From Branchiostoma floridae (taxonomy: Eukaryota > Chordata > Leptocardii > Amphioxiformes > Branchiostomatidae), in the NCBI RefSeq assembly GCF_000003815.2, contig NC_049992.1, positions 9,197,452 to 9,261,451 of the forward strand: a stretch of 64,000 bases of DNA. Direction: 5' to 3'. Under the pieces are notes generated by a model that was given only the letters and a program-made list of their open reading frames with translations, made no database searches and had not been told where the DNA came from. A program made the translations under genes and the position numbers. Positions 53,458 through 64,000 of this stretch are shown piece by piece (positions within the stretch are counted from its first letter, which is position 1; each line of letters begins with the position of its first letter).

Positions 53458-54422
53458 TTCAAGATGTTACGGTGTCAGATTTCATTCAGGACCGATTCTA
53501 GCTTCTTCCCCGCTCCATGTCTGACACAAAGACTTTTCACACTAGCGGCTCAACAGGTGGCGGCATGTTTATGATAACATAGATCATCACTGGGAGAGAC
53601 GCACACAGCGAGGCTGGAAACCATTTTTCCTGTGTGCAAGCGCTGAGAGACACGTTGGTGTGGTGATGATGGAAGATGTGGCAGATTTGACGCCGTCTTC
53701 TATAGATATTTGTTCAGCGGCGGGACATTTATCATGACGATGTTGTGTCTCTTTTCTTCTTTCAGTTTAGATGAACATTTTCTTTCAAATATCGTCGGTT
53801 GAGAAACTTCCTGTCTGGCTTTATGGGTGAAGTTTCTCGTGGGAAAATGGAAAATCATACAAACCTCGGGACAAAGAGAATCTGATAGTTCGGCACATTA
53901 AGGGAGTCTTTTCTGACTCATAAAAACGGCTCTATTTTACGGAAAAGCTTATTGGCTTCAAATTTTGAACAGAAAGTCGAAATTCTCTGTTTTTCGAAGC
54001 AAAAAGAAACAAACTCAATTTCATTGTTCAAGGCGAACATGGTCTGCAATTACAATCGTTGTAACAGTTTCTTTACATAAAGGCCTTTTGCATGAAACGA
54101 CACAATAAAGCACATTTTTTCTACGTTTTTCCCCCGTGCCGTCGTTTTGTCCGCTCTCCAACAGTTCGCGTGGCCAAATCCCAGAACTCACGCTCCACAG
54201 TCAGGTCTCCTGTCCAATTGAAGCTGAGGTTAAGTAAACTCCTTTGTGTAATATTTGACCTCTGCTTCCAAACACAGCACCTTCTGCCCTCAGACTAACC
54301 CAGCTCTGTGGTTCCCTGCCCTTTGTGTAGTGGTTTCTAATCAAGTCTGTGTTGTTGGTGCTTTGATTCTACCCTTCCCTATTGTGGAGAAGTTCGGAAC
54401 GCCCCACATTATGCGCACCTGA
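53458..54422 (-). repeat. ~1-kb dispersed repeat, copy 2 (inverted)
   Basis: Reverse complement of 35377-36432, from ATTCAAGATGTTACGGTG to ATTATGCGCACCTGAC. Long stretches are nearly identical, with more divergence between 53945 and 54120. It lacks the first ~80 bp present in copies 1 and 3. With copy 1 it forms an inverted pair 17 kb apart. Confidence 0.85.
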
Positions 54423-54882
54423 CTTCCTTGTTTACCGCCCCGAGCAGATTCAATAGCGGTTGTCCCAATGATTCTTCACGGTTTCATGACAAACTTTTCG
54501 GAGTCTTTCAATTCTCTTTCGTTCCGGACGACCAGTAACGTACCACACCAGTGGTTCAAAGACTGAAAAATGAAAGCCGACTTGCGCTATGGCATTTAAA
54601 TGCTAGCTAGGTTATCGTTTCTGAACATGTTTTCAATTTGACGATGACGAAAATGTTTTGTGCTACAATTGAACATGGGCCAACGAGAATAGAAATGTTC
54701 TTGTAAATTAAAAAGCATGTTAGCTGTTGGACGTAGGTTTGCATACAACTGGAAATCTACTGCACAAAGAATAAAAAAACAAAAAAAAATCACATGATGT
54801 TGATATCAGAAGCTTACTGCCATAGAATATTCAGGACAACAGATATTCAATGTCATAACATTTGAGTGCGCGTGCATGTTAA

Positions 54883-54970
54883 GCTATGGGCACAACCCGA
54901 CGTACGTGCAATTTGTCCGTACGTTTTTTTTGGAGGCCACGTTCGCCACGTATTTCTGAAAACGTGGGGA
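54883..54970. mobile_element. MITE family C, left-end fragment
   Basis: GCTATGGGCACAACCCGACG, then GTGCAATTTGTCCGTACGTT and GCCACGTATTTCTGAAAACG match the left part of the copy at 6140-6466. The right part and terminus are missing. Confidence 0.7.
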
Positions 54971-56107
54971 ACGATTTTCGCATGTACGCATCCGTTACCT
55001 ACAATACAGTGTATGTCTACATACGTCTACGTCTCAGTGGCTAAAATTATATGACGTAGAAAAATCTATTTAGTATATTTCACTAATATTCAACTGATCA
55101 CCATCTCGTGAAAATTTTGTTGACAATACTGTGAATACACAAAGGCACACATGTGCACTTAAATAACAGCATGACATCTAATACTAGAAACAATTAGCAT
55201 ATCGCAAAGCCGAAATGTATTCAAGCGAGAATCCCCGATGTCTTTCGTACCATTCACAGTCACCCAACTGGTGTGTTGAATAAAAGATCTCCGCATGACA
55301 CGAGTGCTTTTAAGTGTTGCGACAATGTTGTTTTGTGAAGAGCAGACAATGGATCATCACGGAAGTGGCGGAAAGGATAAAACGATTTTTTCTGACATTA
55401 TTACATGGAAAATACACATAAGACGTTGTAGTTTTTGTGTGTGGTGTAAAAAGAAGATTTGAATAGTTTCAAATTTGGTCGTACTTCGCCAGATCCTTCA
55501 TTGGTTCGCGCTTCTACGGTAAGTTGGTTATACGTTTTTAAAGTATTTCCCTACATACTAAATTTAGTACTAGTATACAATCTGTTGCGTAACGTCTTTG
55601 GCTGATGTATCAATTACGTATTAATCAACGGTTGGGTATGTTTGTATTTTGTGTCATTTTACTTCAACTGACCAATCTATTTTGTTACCAAAAAGAACAC
55701 GACATAGATCAAGTAGGCTAAATATCTAAAATACTAGTACGTAACACGATTCCAACGATCCAAGGACGCTAAATATTTAACATCCTTTGATAAACCTTAT
55801 TACAAGATTTGTAGTGGATTGATTCGTGTACTTGGAAAAGTGTCACGTAAAATTGCTTATTAGCAGTATTTAAAGTAAGCATTGCTTACATGATTGGCCT
55901 TATAATTGAATTTGCAATTTCTTTGTCATCTACTCAAAGCGTCAGTAAAAAGATTCTCATTCGAATCATTGTACCTGGCCTGGTTTTTAAACTGTTATTT
56001 GGTTCTCTCTCTCTCTTTCTACCCCTAGCCTATGTTTCGATACTTTTAGTCAACCTATCACTACCCCACATAAAACAACAAACAATATCAATGTTATTTT
56101 GAAACAT
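54971..56107. other. region downstream of Hairy gene 3
   Basis: AT-rich with no recognised gene. The 70-codon frame at 55890-56102 contains hydrophobic residues but no known domain. Confidence 0.45.
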
Positions 56108-56113
56108 TTTATT
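56108..56113 (-). terminator. poly(A) signal of Hairy gene 3
   Basis: TTTATT on the plus strand reads AATAAA on the gene strand, about 162 bases after the stop codon. Confidence 0.65.
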
Positions 56114-56274
56114 GCATAAGAAAATAGCTATGTAACAAACTTGTGCAAATGTGTATTTTACACATTACGACGTATTTGGAATTATTTACAAGCAGAAACA
56201 TTTCATGCTCATGTAGCAACAATGTACAAACTTTTGCAAAGTTCCAGAGTGACAAAGTTGTAAGTGCTCATTGT

Positions 56275-57450
56275 TCACCAAGGTCTCCACACCTTGTCGG
56301 ACTCGCTGATCGGAAGGGTGGACTGGAATCCGGCGGGAACCACTGCGGTCTGTGCCGTAGACGGCTGGTAGGTCGTTGCGGTGGTTTGTCGGTTCTCTAC
56401 GCCGACCGGGGAATGTGTAAGTCCGTACACTGGAGACAACCTCGCGGGGGTACCGGTCGCCGTTCTGTTGTTGGTGTTGGTGTACACGGGAACTGTGTGT
56501 TGACTGGAAGGGAAGGTTTGGCTCGGTAAACTCACGGTGATGTGTTCGGGAGCCACAGGGACGATCCCGTACATCGCTGGCGGGACAGGGGACGCCTGGT
56601 GCCGGTGCTGACTGGGGAGGTAGCCGGTCCGTACGGCGGTGGCGTCACGTGGCTGAACCCTGGAGGAGTGTGCAGCGTTTTCTACCCTCTGGGTACAGCC
56701 GTCCAGGTGGTTGAGCAGCTTCTGTCTGACCTGCGGGTCCACGCCGTCCACCGTGCCCATGAAGCGGGCCACCTCGGCGCGACAGCGGCTGTAGCCCGCC
56801 CGGTACCTGCCCAACGCCGCGGGGTCGGTGGAGACGGCGGCGGCCATCTGCTGCCTCTGCAGGCTGCGGACGTGTTTCACGGCGATTTCCAGGATGTCGG
56901 CCTTCTCCAGCTTGGAGTGGGAATTAGAAGTAGACTGGAAAAGAACAAACAGAACAGAAACTTATTACAACGGTCTCCAAAATACAATCGCGACACAAAT
57001 TTCAGCAAAGTACAACACGAAATGAAAAGTATTCCTTGATTGAGATACTTACGTTCACGTCGTTCTTGTAGGTGTCCAAGATGAGATTCTTCAGCTCGTT
57101 CAGACTGCTGTTGATCCTGGCGCGGCGACGCTTCTCCATAAGCGGCTTGGACGACTGTGGGAAGGAAACGGCACAAAATTTAATACATGTTTCACAATTC
57201 ATCAACAGCAAGCTAGACTTCTTCAGATCCTTCTATGGGCAATGGTGCTTATTTTGGGGAGGGCGCTGATTCGCGAATTTCAACATACGAGCCAGGTTCT
57301 TATACTGAGATCGTGAGGGCACAGAAGCTATCGTACTGCTAGAAGTAGAACAATAGCAATAGTGAATACAGCTAGAAGATACAATACACAAATACATACC
57401 TTGCGAGACTGGTATGGGGCGTAGGACTCGATGACTTTCTCAACAGGCAT
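56275..57450 (-). CDS. Hairy: Hairy/Hes bHLH-Orange repressor, gene 3
   Basis: Three exons on the minus strand: 57450-57400, 57154-57053 and 56934-56275, all GT/AG phase 0, giving 270 aa. The start MPVEKV matches gene 1 and is 108 bp below a TATA box. The bHLH is about residues 18-79; its loop (NSHSKLEK at the exon 3 start) is two residues longer than in gene 1. The Orange domain is nearly identical to gene 1 ([20 protein letters not shown]). The linker is diverged but keeps MYG.VP, LPSQTF and VPVYTN. The C-terminus is WRPW (267-270). Predicted role: nuclear repressor downstream of Notch, recruiting Groucho/TLE and able to dimerise with the other two products. It is convergent with gene 2. 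Exon DNA identity to gene 1 is patchy: very high in exon 2 and the 5' ~215 bp of exon 3, low elsewhere. Confidence 0.96.
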
Positions 57451-57557
57451 GCTGACGGTTGTACGTTGCAAGTGTGTCACGGATAAAGGATAATACCAGG
57501 AGCTCCGTTCACAACACGAGCGGTCGTTCGTTTGGCGAGTGTCCGGCAGGCGACGGG

Positions 57558-57565
57558 TTTTTATA
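57558..57565 (-). promoter_or_regulatory. TATA box of Hairy gene 3
   Basis: TTTTTATA on the plus strand reads TATAAAAA toward the gene, 108 bp before the ATG, the same distance as in gene 1. Confidence 0.8.
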
Positions 57566-57604
57566 CAGAAGCGGGTCTTTTGTTGCCCTTTGCCGCCCAG
57601 TTCC

Positions 57605-57636
57605 GACAAAGCATACCTGCACTCTCAGCCAATCAC
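57605..57636 (-). promoter_or_regulatory. conserved CCAAT block upstream of gene 3
   Basis: Matches 11416-11447 above gene 1 with one difference. CCAAT is at 57629-57633, and an ATTGG follows near 57711. Confidence 0.75.
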
Positions 57637-57723
57637 CGCAAGTGAGACCACTTGTGTCGAGGGCTCTGATTGATCGCGATTGTAGAACACAAGATGTGTC
57701 GTCGTCCGTGATTGGTTGGCGGC

Positions 57724-57856
57724 GGCGTCCGTACCTTGAGGGCTGACATCTGCCGATATGTACCTTATTACCGTGCTAAGCACGTGCCGGGGCCTTTGTC
57801 TGGCGGTCGGCCGGAGTGTGGGAAAACTCCACCCACAAATCCGACAACCCTCCAGC
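57724..57856. promoter_or_regulatory. 133-bp upstream block shared with gene 1
   Basis: Counterpart of 11546-11679. It contains CACGTG (57781-57786) and the CSL-type TGTGGGAA (57817-57824). Differences from gene 1 are limited to a short indel/substitution at CCGATATG and a few single bases. It starts about 159 bp upstream of the TATA box. Confidence 0.85.
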
Positions 57857-58075
57857 TATCTCCGAGAAAACTGCCTGAAAGAACATCATATCTTTCTTAT
57901 CATTCCTATAACTCATCCGAATCAATTCACATGCCCTGTACAAGACATTGTGGCTTGGAATCTTACAATAGTTCCGATTTTGAAGTCGGTTTCTTGATTT
58001 TTTTCTCAGAACATGAGCGTCAGAGAAGCGTGAAGAGTCAAGAACATAATTGTTACCCTCGGGGCTTTCCAACCG

Positions 58076-58083
58076 TTCCCACG
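58076..58083 (-). promoter_or_regulatory. conserved distal CSL (Su(H)) site, gene 3
   Basis: TTCCCACG, reading CGTGGGAA toward the gene, inside CGTTCCCACGGCCCG as above gene 1. About 626 bp before the ATG. AGTCAAGA lies some 35-45 bp before it in both loci. Confidence 0.75.
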
Positions 58084-58363
58084 GCCCGATTCAATAAAAG
58101 GTAAAACCAGCCTCAAGGCACGCTCTTCCTTAAAAAAAAAAATAAATCGTAAAAAAAAGCCACCGGTTCTTTACAATATGTCTATAAAGTCGTTCAGCAA
58201 GAAAATAGAACCAATATATATATATATGCGATTCTTTTTCTGACAAAATAATAGTTATGTGTCAATTTCAGCGATTAGATGTCACAAAAAGGTACACATG
58301 CGTGCTTGCGCAATGCCGACGACAATTCGTACCCAGCTGCAAGTGTCACCTTTGTTATCTCCT

Positions 58364-58395
58364 AGCGTGGGCACGCGTGCGACACACGTTTGACA
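58364..58395 (-). promoter_or_regulatory. conserved CACGCG (Hairy-type) site, gene 3
   Basis: AGCGTGGGCACGCGTGCGAC aligns with 12421-12440 above gene 1. GGCACGCGTG (58370-58379) fits 8 of 10 positions of GGCACGCGMC. About 0.92 kb upstream of the ATG. Confidence 0.55.
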
Positions 58396-59275
58396 CTAGC
58401 TTAGCAAAAAATGTGTCGCACCAGGCAACTTCTCACCTAGGCGACTGGAGTTTGTCTTTGTTCACACGTCTATGATCAGACAGCTAGACACGTGGCCGAT
58501 TTGTTCCCAATTTTACCATTTGTTTTCATCAAAGTTACGGGTAGAGTCAGTGAGGTGGGGTTAATGTACAAAAAACTACTAATTTTATACACGCAAGGTT
58601 GCCATCCACTATACATGTATAAGTTTATAGTATTATGCTACATATTAATCCTTTGATTGTTGTTCCATTGTATAATAAATAAGCCAAATAACTTGACATG
58701 CATTGTAATATTGTTGAGTAATAAAGTTATCATAATCATTAGAGAGTCCTTTATATATATATAGTGCCGGTAGCGGGTTGGTCTTGTTGTAATGATAAGT
58801 CGGCTGTACACAGACACGGTAGTTGAAGTTGAGGTAGAAAGTTGTCCAACGGCAGGTGTGCGATCATACTTCTCACTGTATACAGGAAAAACAAATTGTA
58901 CAGACTGGTAGGACTTCATGCACGTTCTATTAGATTTAAGTATCATTTTGATTATACCCATACCATGTATTCATAACCTAGAAATGTTTCGCTGTACTCG
59001 AAGACTCCGTGTTCTCTCTTCAATGCTATATCAGTAGCGAATGCTGACTGTAGGCTCCGAAAAGCATTGTTTTGAAATCGCCGACATGTCAAAGAATGAC
59101 GTAATTATTTCAGGATTTGGAGCTTATTCATGTAAGACCACAAGACACCGACTGCAAAGATTCCCACCATTTGCGGCTTCCCAAAGGACTAAGACGAGAA
59201 AACCCTTCATTGTCTAAGCAGAAGAATTTTCTGTGTGAAATAATTTTCTCACTGTTGTGCCTTCCCAGGGGTTTC
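58396..59275. other. upstream region of gene 3, nothing recognised
   Basis: Does not align by eye with the matching part of the gene 1 upstream region. A short TA run lies at 58216-58228. Confidence 0.45.
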
Positions 59276-59373
59276 AGTTAACCATTGTCTCACAAAGCGA
59301 CCTGTTGCCGCTCTTTGTCTCACAAATCTGAGCAGCCTTGTTTCCCACGCGCGCGGGACTTTTACATGCAAAC
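59276..59373. promoter_or_regulatory. distal conserved element, Notch/Hes-like, gene 3
   Basis: ATTGTCTCACAAAGCGACCT, then GTTGCCG (59284-59310) and a second TTTGTCTCACAAAT. TTCCCACG (59342-59349) is a perfect CSL site overlapping CACGCG (59346-59351). It aligns with 13036-13131 above gene 1 with nearly the same spacing and the same distance to the ATG. Confidence 0.8.
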
Positions 59374-59674
59374 TCGGGCGACCAACGCAGGGACTGGGCA
59401 CGGTGCAAATAATGCGGCCATTATTCTAAACGATGCCGTCATCTTTAGCCCCCAGTGATTGACCAAACTGTCAGATAATGAACAAGACAACCAAATTAAG
59501 AACCAAAATTGCCCTAATTACAATGAAGCTATAGTAAACCATGACAACTAAGTTGAAAGTGCCATGACTTCAAGCTTAAACATGGCGTTTATATTACTTG
59601 ATGGGCCTCCTTGTTTACCACCAATTGAAACTAGACACGGTTGCAGTCCTACGGAGACGGGGTAAACTCGCTAT

Positions 59675-59823
59675 CACGGCAAAGTCCCTTCCACAGCAAA
59701 CTCTCTTCCTCGGCAAACTCCCTTTCCCGGTACAAGAGAACATAGCCAACGTTGAAAATCGCGGACCAACGCCCCCCCCCCAAAAAAACACAGCCCCGTT
59801 CCGAAGTCTGCAACGGAGTCTAT
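59675..59823 (+). repeat. 148-bp dispersed repeat, copy 2
   Basis: Same orientation as 23355-23503. CACGGCAAAGTCCC, CTTCCTCGGCAAACTCCCTT, ACATAGCCAACGTTGA, AATCGCGGACCAAC and a C-run followed by an A-run. An 8-bp insertion (CGGTACAA-like) distinguishes it. It lies upstream of gene 3, as copy 1 lies upstream of gene 2. Confidence 0.85.
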
Positions 59824-60294
59824 TGAAACGGTTATCAAATATGACATTTAGCAAACTCTAGGGAGGCAACGAACGAGAAAACGATTAAGAAATTGGAAAG
59901 TGTACGTAAGCAGAAAAAGCAAAACGGCAAACTAAAAGCGTCAGTAGTTCCACGAGGCTCAACCCTGGAACCATACTAGTAACTCTTTTTCGTTCTCTAA
60001 TTTTTGTGGACTAAAAGGTGTTATGGTGATCCGTCTGGCCCCACCCTTTAAAACTCGTCTGTGGCCAGAAGGTGTGAAGTTTCCCCCCTAGTGTTTTCTT
60101 TTACAACTGCGTGTGGATTGTGTGTACTACAAGAGACACGCGTCACACTTTCGCGTTAATGAACCAAAATTAACATGTTTTATGAAAGGCTTCGAGTCTT
60201 TACATCTTGTTGGGATGCATATTCTGTTCAACTGAGATTCAACGCTGACAAAACATAGAAGCGATGGTTGAAGCGACGTAAGGCTAACGCCAAG
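59824..60294. other. intergenic, nothing recognised
   Basis: No gene or repeat seen. Confidence 0.45.
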
Positions 60295-60597
60295 GTGGGG
60301 TCACACATGCGTATATATTTAAGTTCGTATGAGGCGCGCACTGGAGTATTTGCCTCAACCAGGCCCCACAGGTCGTTGGAAAAATAATAGAAATTGGACA
60401 AACGTAAACGGGTAACATGTCAGACGAGTTAGCTGGGTCGCTGACCATACTTCTCGGTCAGCTAACCCATCTGGCAGGTTATGTATCTATATTTGTCCAA
60501 CTAGTACTATTTTCCCCGCGTCCCGAGGAGCCTGTTAGAGACTAAAAGCTTCATACGCACCTCAAACGGACTTAGATATATACACACGTGTGACCCC
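60295..60597. mobile_element. composite foldback element
   Basis: Outer ends AGGTGGGGTCACACATGCGT and ACACGTGTGACCCC pair, continuing through TATATATTTAAGT and CGTATGAGG. The inner hairpin carries ATAGAAATTGGACAAAC and GTTAGCTGGGTCGCTGACC and resembles family F (52470-52671). Confidence 0.75.
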
Positions 60598-60857
60598 TTT
60601 CTACTAGGACTGCGTTCTCGTCGCGCTCTTTCTGCGATCTAAAATTTTACAGATCGCTCAACGAATTGTATAGAAATGAAACGATTTTTTTTACACTTTA
60701 AGTGTTTTGTTGTTCTATCAGTCACACCTTGACATTCTGTATGATATAAAAAGTAAGAAATCAAAGGTTACACATATCCTATTTAGGTCGCAGTGAGAGT
60801 AGCCTGGTACCCAGCCTACAGTGAGAGCGCAGCGCGATCGCCATCTAGTGGAAAGGT
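60594..60857. mobile_element. MITE family E, second copy
   Basis: CCCTTTCTACTAGGACTGCG and TCGCGCTCTTTCTGCGATCT at the left pair with AGTGAGAGCGCAGCGCGATC and GCCATCTAGTGGAAAGG at the right. Matches 7881-8100. It directly abuts the composite element at 60295-60597. Confidence 0.75.
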
Positions 60858-61654
60858 GGCATTACCGGGGCCCGGTCGGGCTTTTTGTGGACGCGAAAAA
60901 TAGAAATGTATAGTATGTATAAAAATTACACACAACTAATGCCCACGACTATACTCTTGTGAGTGTTGATTGTTTAATCACACAATGTGATGATAAACCA
61001 AACAAAAGCATAAAAATTGTGTCTACAGATACTACAAGGTTGATAACAGCCTACTTTATTGAGATTTTGGTTTCGAGTTACTTTTGTGTATTTCAAAGCA
61101 GTTGTTACATTGTAAATAACACTTTTTGAAGTACCAAAACGTTCTGGTATTAGAATATATATTTTTTTCCGAACTAAACCGACGTATTGTATAATTAATG
61201 TGTTTATTTAGAAAAAGCTTATTCCATACTAGATATAATTTGCAATGGTTACTAACCACACGAGAGGCCTTGTGAGTGCAGTCAAATCATTCAATCATAA
61301 CTTTGAGTGAAAATCAAACAAACGTAATTCCAAAGATTACAAGTGATAACATCCGATTGCAATCCTTTATTGTACATAATTAGGAACTCCGACCACATTA
61401 ATCCTTTAAAATACACAAAATGTAATACACAAAATGTAGACTATTTTCGTCTGCAAATCTTTTCTTTCATTCATAGTTTTATTGATACTCACATGTATAA
61501 GCTCTTGTATTGTCTGACCGTATTATATTAAAACAAGTGACTATATGTCATAGAGTTACCTTCTCTATTGCCTTCAAGTTGATCGAATAATGTTTAAAAG
61601 TAGGGGTCTCAAACCTATGTCACTTCTTGAAGAAGGCGAGGGAATAACTCCTTT
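60858..61654. other. intergenic with dispersed repeat fragment
   Basis: 60866-60960 matches 8992-9080 (GGGCTTTTTGTGGACGCGAA). The rest is AT-rich with no recognised gene. Confidence 0.5.
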
Positions 61655-61906
61655 ATATCTGGCCGCCGACTCCTCTAGCGTACTATTGTCACTCTATTTC
61701 CAGTTTCTATATGCTTCCAAAAAAGAAGTCAAACCCAACCTGTTTAGAAATAGTCAACACTAGTATTAGAGTAGAATATTGTTCATGACTGTCCATTGTC
61801 ACTATGTTTACTTGTACTTGCAATTAGCCCTCGGGCACGAACTTGCAAATAAACTTATTATTATATATATAAGACCACCGCGATCCGCGGAGCCTGGTAG
61901 AGGCTA
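61655..61906. mobile_element. MITE family F split by a retroposon tail
   Basis: CGCCGACTCCTCTAGCGTAC and CCAGTTTCTAT match the right half of family F. The end CCGCGGAGCCTGGTAGAGGC appears only after about 150 bp containing CAATTAGCCCTCGGGCACGA and an ATTATTAT tail. The retroposon therefore landed in the MITE. Confidence 0.65.
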
Positions 61907-61994
61907 AAAAAAGGACTGTTGTGATGGTATTTACCTCAATGAATTATTAGTTCATTAACAATCAATATCTCCATATTTTTTACGCCAGATAGAT

Positions 61995-62065
61995 CAACTG
62001 GATATGATTATGGAAATGGACATAACGTTACAGACTGTGACAGTGACGAAAATCATATCCAGTTG
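61995..62065. repeat. 15-bp inverted repeat
   Basis: CAACTGGATATGATT (61995-62009) and its exact reverse complement AATCATATCCAGTTG (62051-62065), with a 41-bp spacer. Possibly a small foldback element. Confidence 0.7.
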
Positions 62066-62775
62066 CTTGAGTAAATAAAAGTATTCCCGCCAAAGAATTC
62101 AAGTATGTCTGTAACTCTGTTGATCTTTTGTCTAAATTCTCTTAAAGTGGAGGTACCAAAAGGTAGGCATAAATTGTTTTTCATGAAATGAAAATACTCT
62201 TTGGCGTATATTATTACCTGAATGTCTAACCTTCGTCGACTTATCTGTGTTTTAACTTCTAGGTTGAAGAAATCTTGCTATCATGCAGGTGTGCGCTTCA
62301 GACAAATCCTCACACCAGGCGGCAAGAACCGACGGAAGTCGGCCTATCGAGCTTTTAACCACCTTTGTGGAAAACTTACTCAAGCTCGATACGAACAATG
62401 GAAGACAAGACGTCTCCTTACACCGCCTCTTGCACACACTTAGCCCGACAAAAAGAGCAGCTCACGGAAAATACAAGATTTATCGCTGCTGGGCGAGTAA
62501 TTATGCAGCCATTTTTCCACATGACGGCGCGATTTGTTGCTCAAAACAAGGCACATTGTCGGCAGGAAAGTATGAAAATGTTTGCTAGGATTATCTCTGT
62601 GTGACGTCTGCAGGTATTTTCATCCAGGTGAGAGAGTTTAATGAGAAGCGAGGTGTGTTTTTAAGCCTTCTTTTTTATAGATAATGGCAGCGGTTTATGG
62701 CGCGCCGTCCGTTTGTTGCAACTGCGCATGTTTGAATGTATTTGGATGAAATGGGTAGATCATTCGGAAACTCCA
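62066..62775. other. intergenic, no gene recognised
   Basis: Frames at 62222-62604 overlap in several phases without a known domain. A single ancient exon is possible but unsupported. Confidence 0.4.
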
Positions 62776-63005
62776 TAATACCCCTGTCACATTTGGCGAA
62801 AATCGATCGGACGACGATTCTGCGGCAATCGCCCGAGCCTCGCTTATAATAATAACTTTATTGCACAACAATTAAGGAAAAAAGTATGGCTTAGATATGA
62901 CAGGGACGGTTTTCAGGTGAAAATGCGCCAACTCTGGAACGTCGTGAATTTTAATTGTGTTCCATCGATACGCCCCGAGATTGTGGATAATGTGACAGGG
63001 GTATA
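62776..63005. mobile_element. MITE family J, inverted copy
   Basis: TAATACCCCTGTCACATTTG at the left and AATGTGACAGGGGTATA at the right. The interior, including a reversed ATAATAACTTTATTGCACAA tail, matches 15519-15755 on the opposite strand. Confidence 0.75.
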
Positions 63006-63376
63006 AGCGATGCACAGGACTGGTATTTTTGGTCAACAGGGACTGTGGCTATAAAAGGACGGACAAGTAAATTTGTTTTGTCACATGCCGAATAAAAACG
63101 ATATGAATACTTTATCATATACATATAATATTGTATTGTGTGATGTTAGAACTGGTGAGGGATGCTGCCATTTTAGACTCAAACGCCAGGTTGGGACGCG
63201 GAGAGAGTTGTGGCCATGGTCGAGACTCGAAGCGAGTCAGTAAAAATCCCAACCCCTTGCCCTTGGCTCGCTATAGAGATTTGGTCTATAAACAAGCTTT
63301 AAAGTATATAGCTGACGGGAGGAGAGTTGAGAAAAAATAGAAATGCTAATTGAATGACAGAAGGAACAATGCCCTG
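63006..63376. other. intergenic, no gene recognised
   Basis: No gene. The 69-codon frame at 63131-63340 has no recognised domain. Confidence 0.45.
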
Positions 63377-63765
63377 AAAAGCGTACAGTATGAAAAATGA
63401 CAGCCATGTCGGACTCTGCGGTGAGGAACATCTGTGAGTCGGACCCACTGGAAGTTACACAAAGGAGGGTCAGGTGCACATAATGTGGGGCGTTCCGAAC
63501 TTCTCCACAATAGGGAAGGGTAGAATCAAAGCACCAACAACACAGACTTGATTAGAAACCACTACACAAAGGGCAGGGAACCACAGAGCTGGGTTAGTCT
63601 GAGGGCAGAAGGTGCTGTGTTTGGAAGTAGAGGTCAAATATTACACAAAGGAGTTTACTTAACCTCAGATTCAATTGGACAGGAGACCTGACTGTGGAGC
63701 GTGAGTTCTAGGGTTTGGCCACGCGAACTGTTGGAGAGCGGACAAAACAGCGGCACGGGGATGCA
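63377..63765 (+). repeat. ~1-kb dispersed repeat, copy 3 (partial)
   Basis: AAGCGTACAGTATGAAAAAT through AACTGTTGGAGAGCGGACAA and GCGGCACGGGG is almost identical to 35377-35762, then similarity stops abruptly. The low divergence suggests a recent copy or conversion event. Confidence 0.85.
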
Positions 63766-64000
63766 CAGAGACTTTCTAAGACCAGTTCAAGACTCTAAGA
63801 AATCACCGATAAGATATTTAGATGACGACGGATGATTTTCATTACCACGGATCATCACTTCCATACCACGGATAAATCTTTACTGTCCTACATCTTTTAA
63901 AAACAATTGCAATATGTCACACATAGCCGACCATGCATATGGCCTCCAGACCTTCTACACAAGATGGTCAAGAGCAAGGTCATATTTGGTTGGTTGGGAG
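63766..64000. other. window edge, nothing recognised
   Basis: No feature seen in the last 235 bases. Confidence 0.4.

Noticed and set aside
56542-57039. 165-codon frame on the plus strand
   Set aside because: Antisense shadow of Hairy gene 3 exon 3.
62222-62604. overlapping frames as an exon
   Set aside because: Open in several phases at once with no recognised protein; no clear splice signals.

Overview
This window is animal genomic DNA, almost certainly from a lancelet (amphioxus, Branchiostoma). The evidence is three closely related Hairy/Hes genes in one locus, each with three exons, short introns (118-245 bp) and a WRPW C-terminus. They sit in a gene-poor background full of small inverted-repeat transposons, tRNA-derived SINEs and microsatellites. 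Seven runs of N show it is a draft assembly. I recall that lineage-specific multiplication of Hairy genes is reported for amphioxus; I could not check this or assign paralogue letters. Nothing prokaryotic is present.

Layout. 1-10 kb: no gene; SINE and MITE insertions, a 70-bp minisatellite present twice in opposite orientation (3.5-3.8 and 8.6-9.0 kb), and a cluster of perfect CRE palindromes. 10.1-11.3 kb, minus strand: Hairy gene 1 (261 aa), with upstream regulatory DNA to about 13.1 kb. 13.2-23.3 kb: MITEs, small hairpins and no convincing gene. 23.9-25.1 kb, plus strand: Hairy gene 2 (286 aa), head to head with gene 1. 25.2-56.1 kb: about 31 kb without a convincing gene, holding tandem repeats, compound microsatellites, a G-rich tract, two copies of a ~1-kb dispersed repeat in opposite orientation (35.4 and 53.5 kb), a 709-bp TA-flanked element, a decayed Tc1-like transposon and a LINE reverse-transcriptase fragment. 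56.3-57.5 kb, minus strand: Hairy gene 3 (270 aa), with upstream regulatory DNA to about 59.4 kb. 59.6-64 kb: more MITEs and a third, partial copy of the ~1-kb repeat.

How the genes work together. All three encode basic helix-loop-helix-Orange repressors, the usual direct targets of Notch and recruiters of Groucho/TLE. Genes 1 and 3 are near-twins. They share exon structure, nearly identical DNA in exon 2 and the 5' part of exon 3, a TATA box 108 bp before the ATG, a 133-bp upstream block about 96% identical, and conserved CSL (Su(H)) sites. Both also have a conserved element about 1.8 kb upstream in which a CSL site overlaps a CACGCG Hairy-type site. Gene 2 lacks these blocks but has the bHLH sequence most like vertebrate HES1, and a perfect Hairy site in intron 1. 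The most interesting signal is this retained Notch-activation and Hes-autorepression architecture, together with the patchy identity between genes 1 and 3 that suggests gene conversion or selective constraint.
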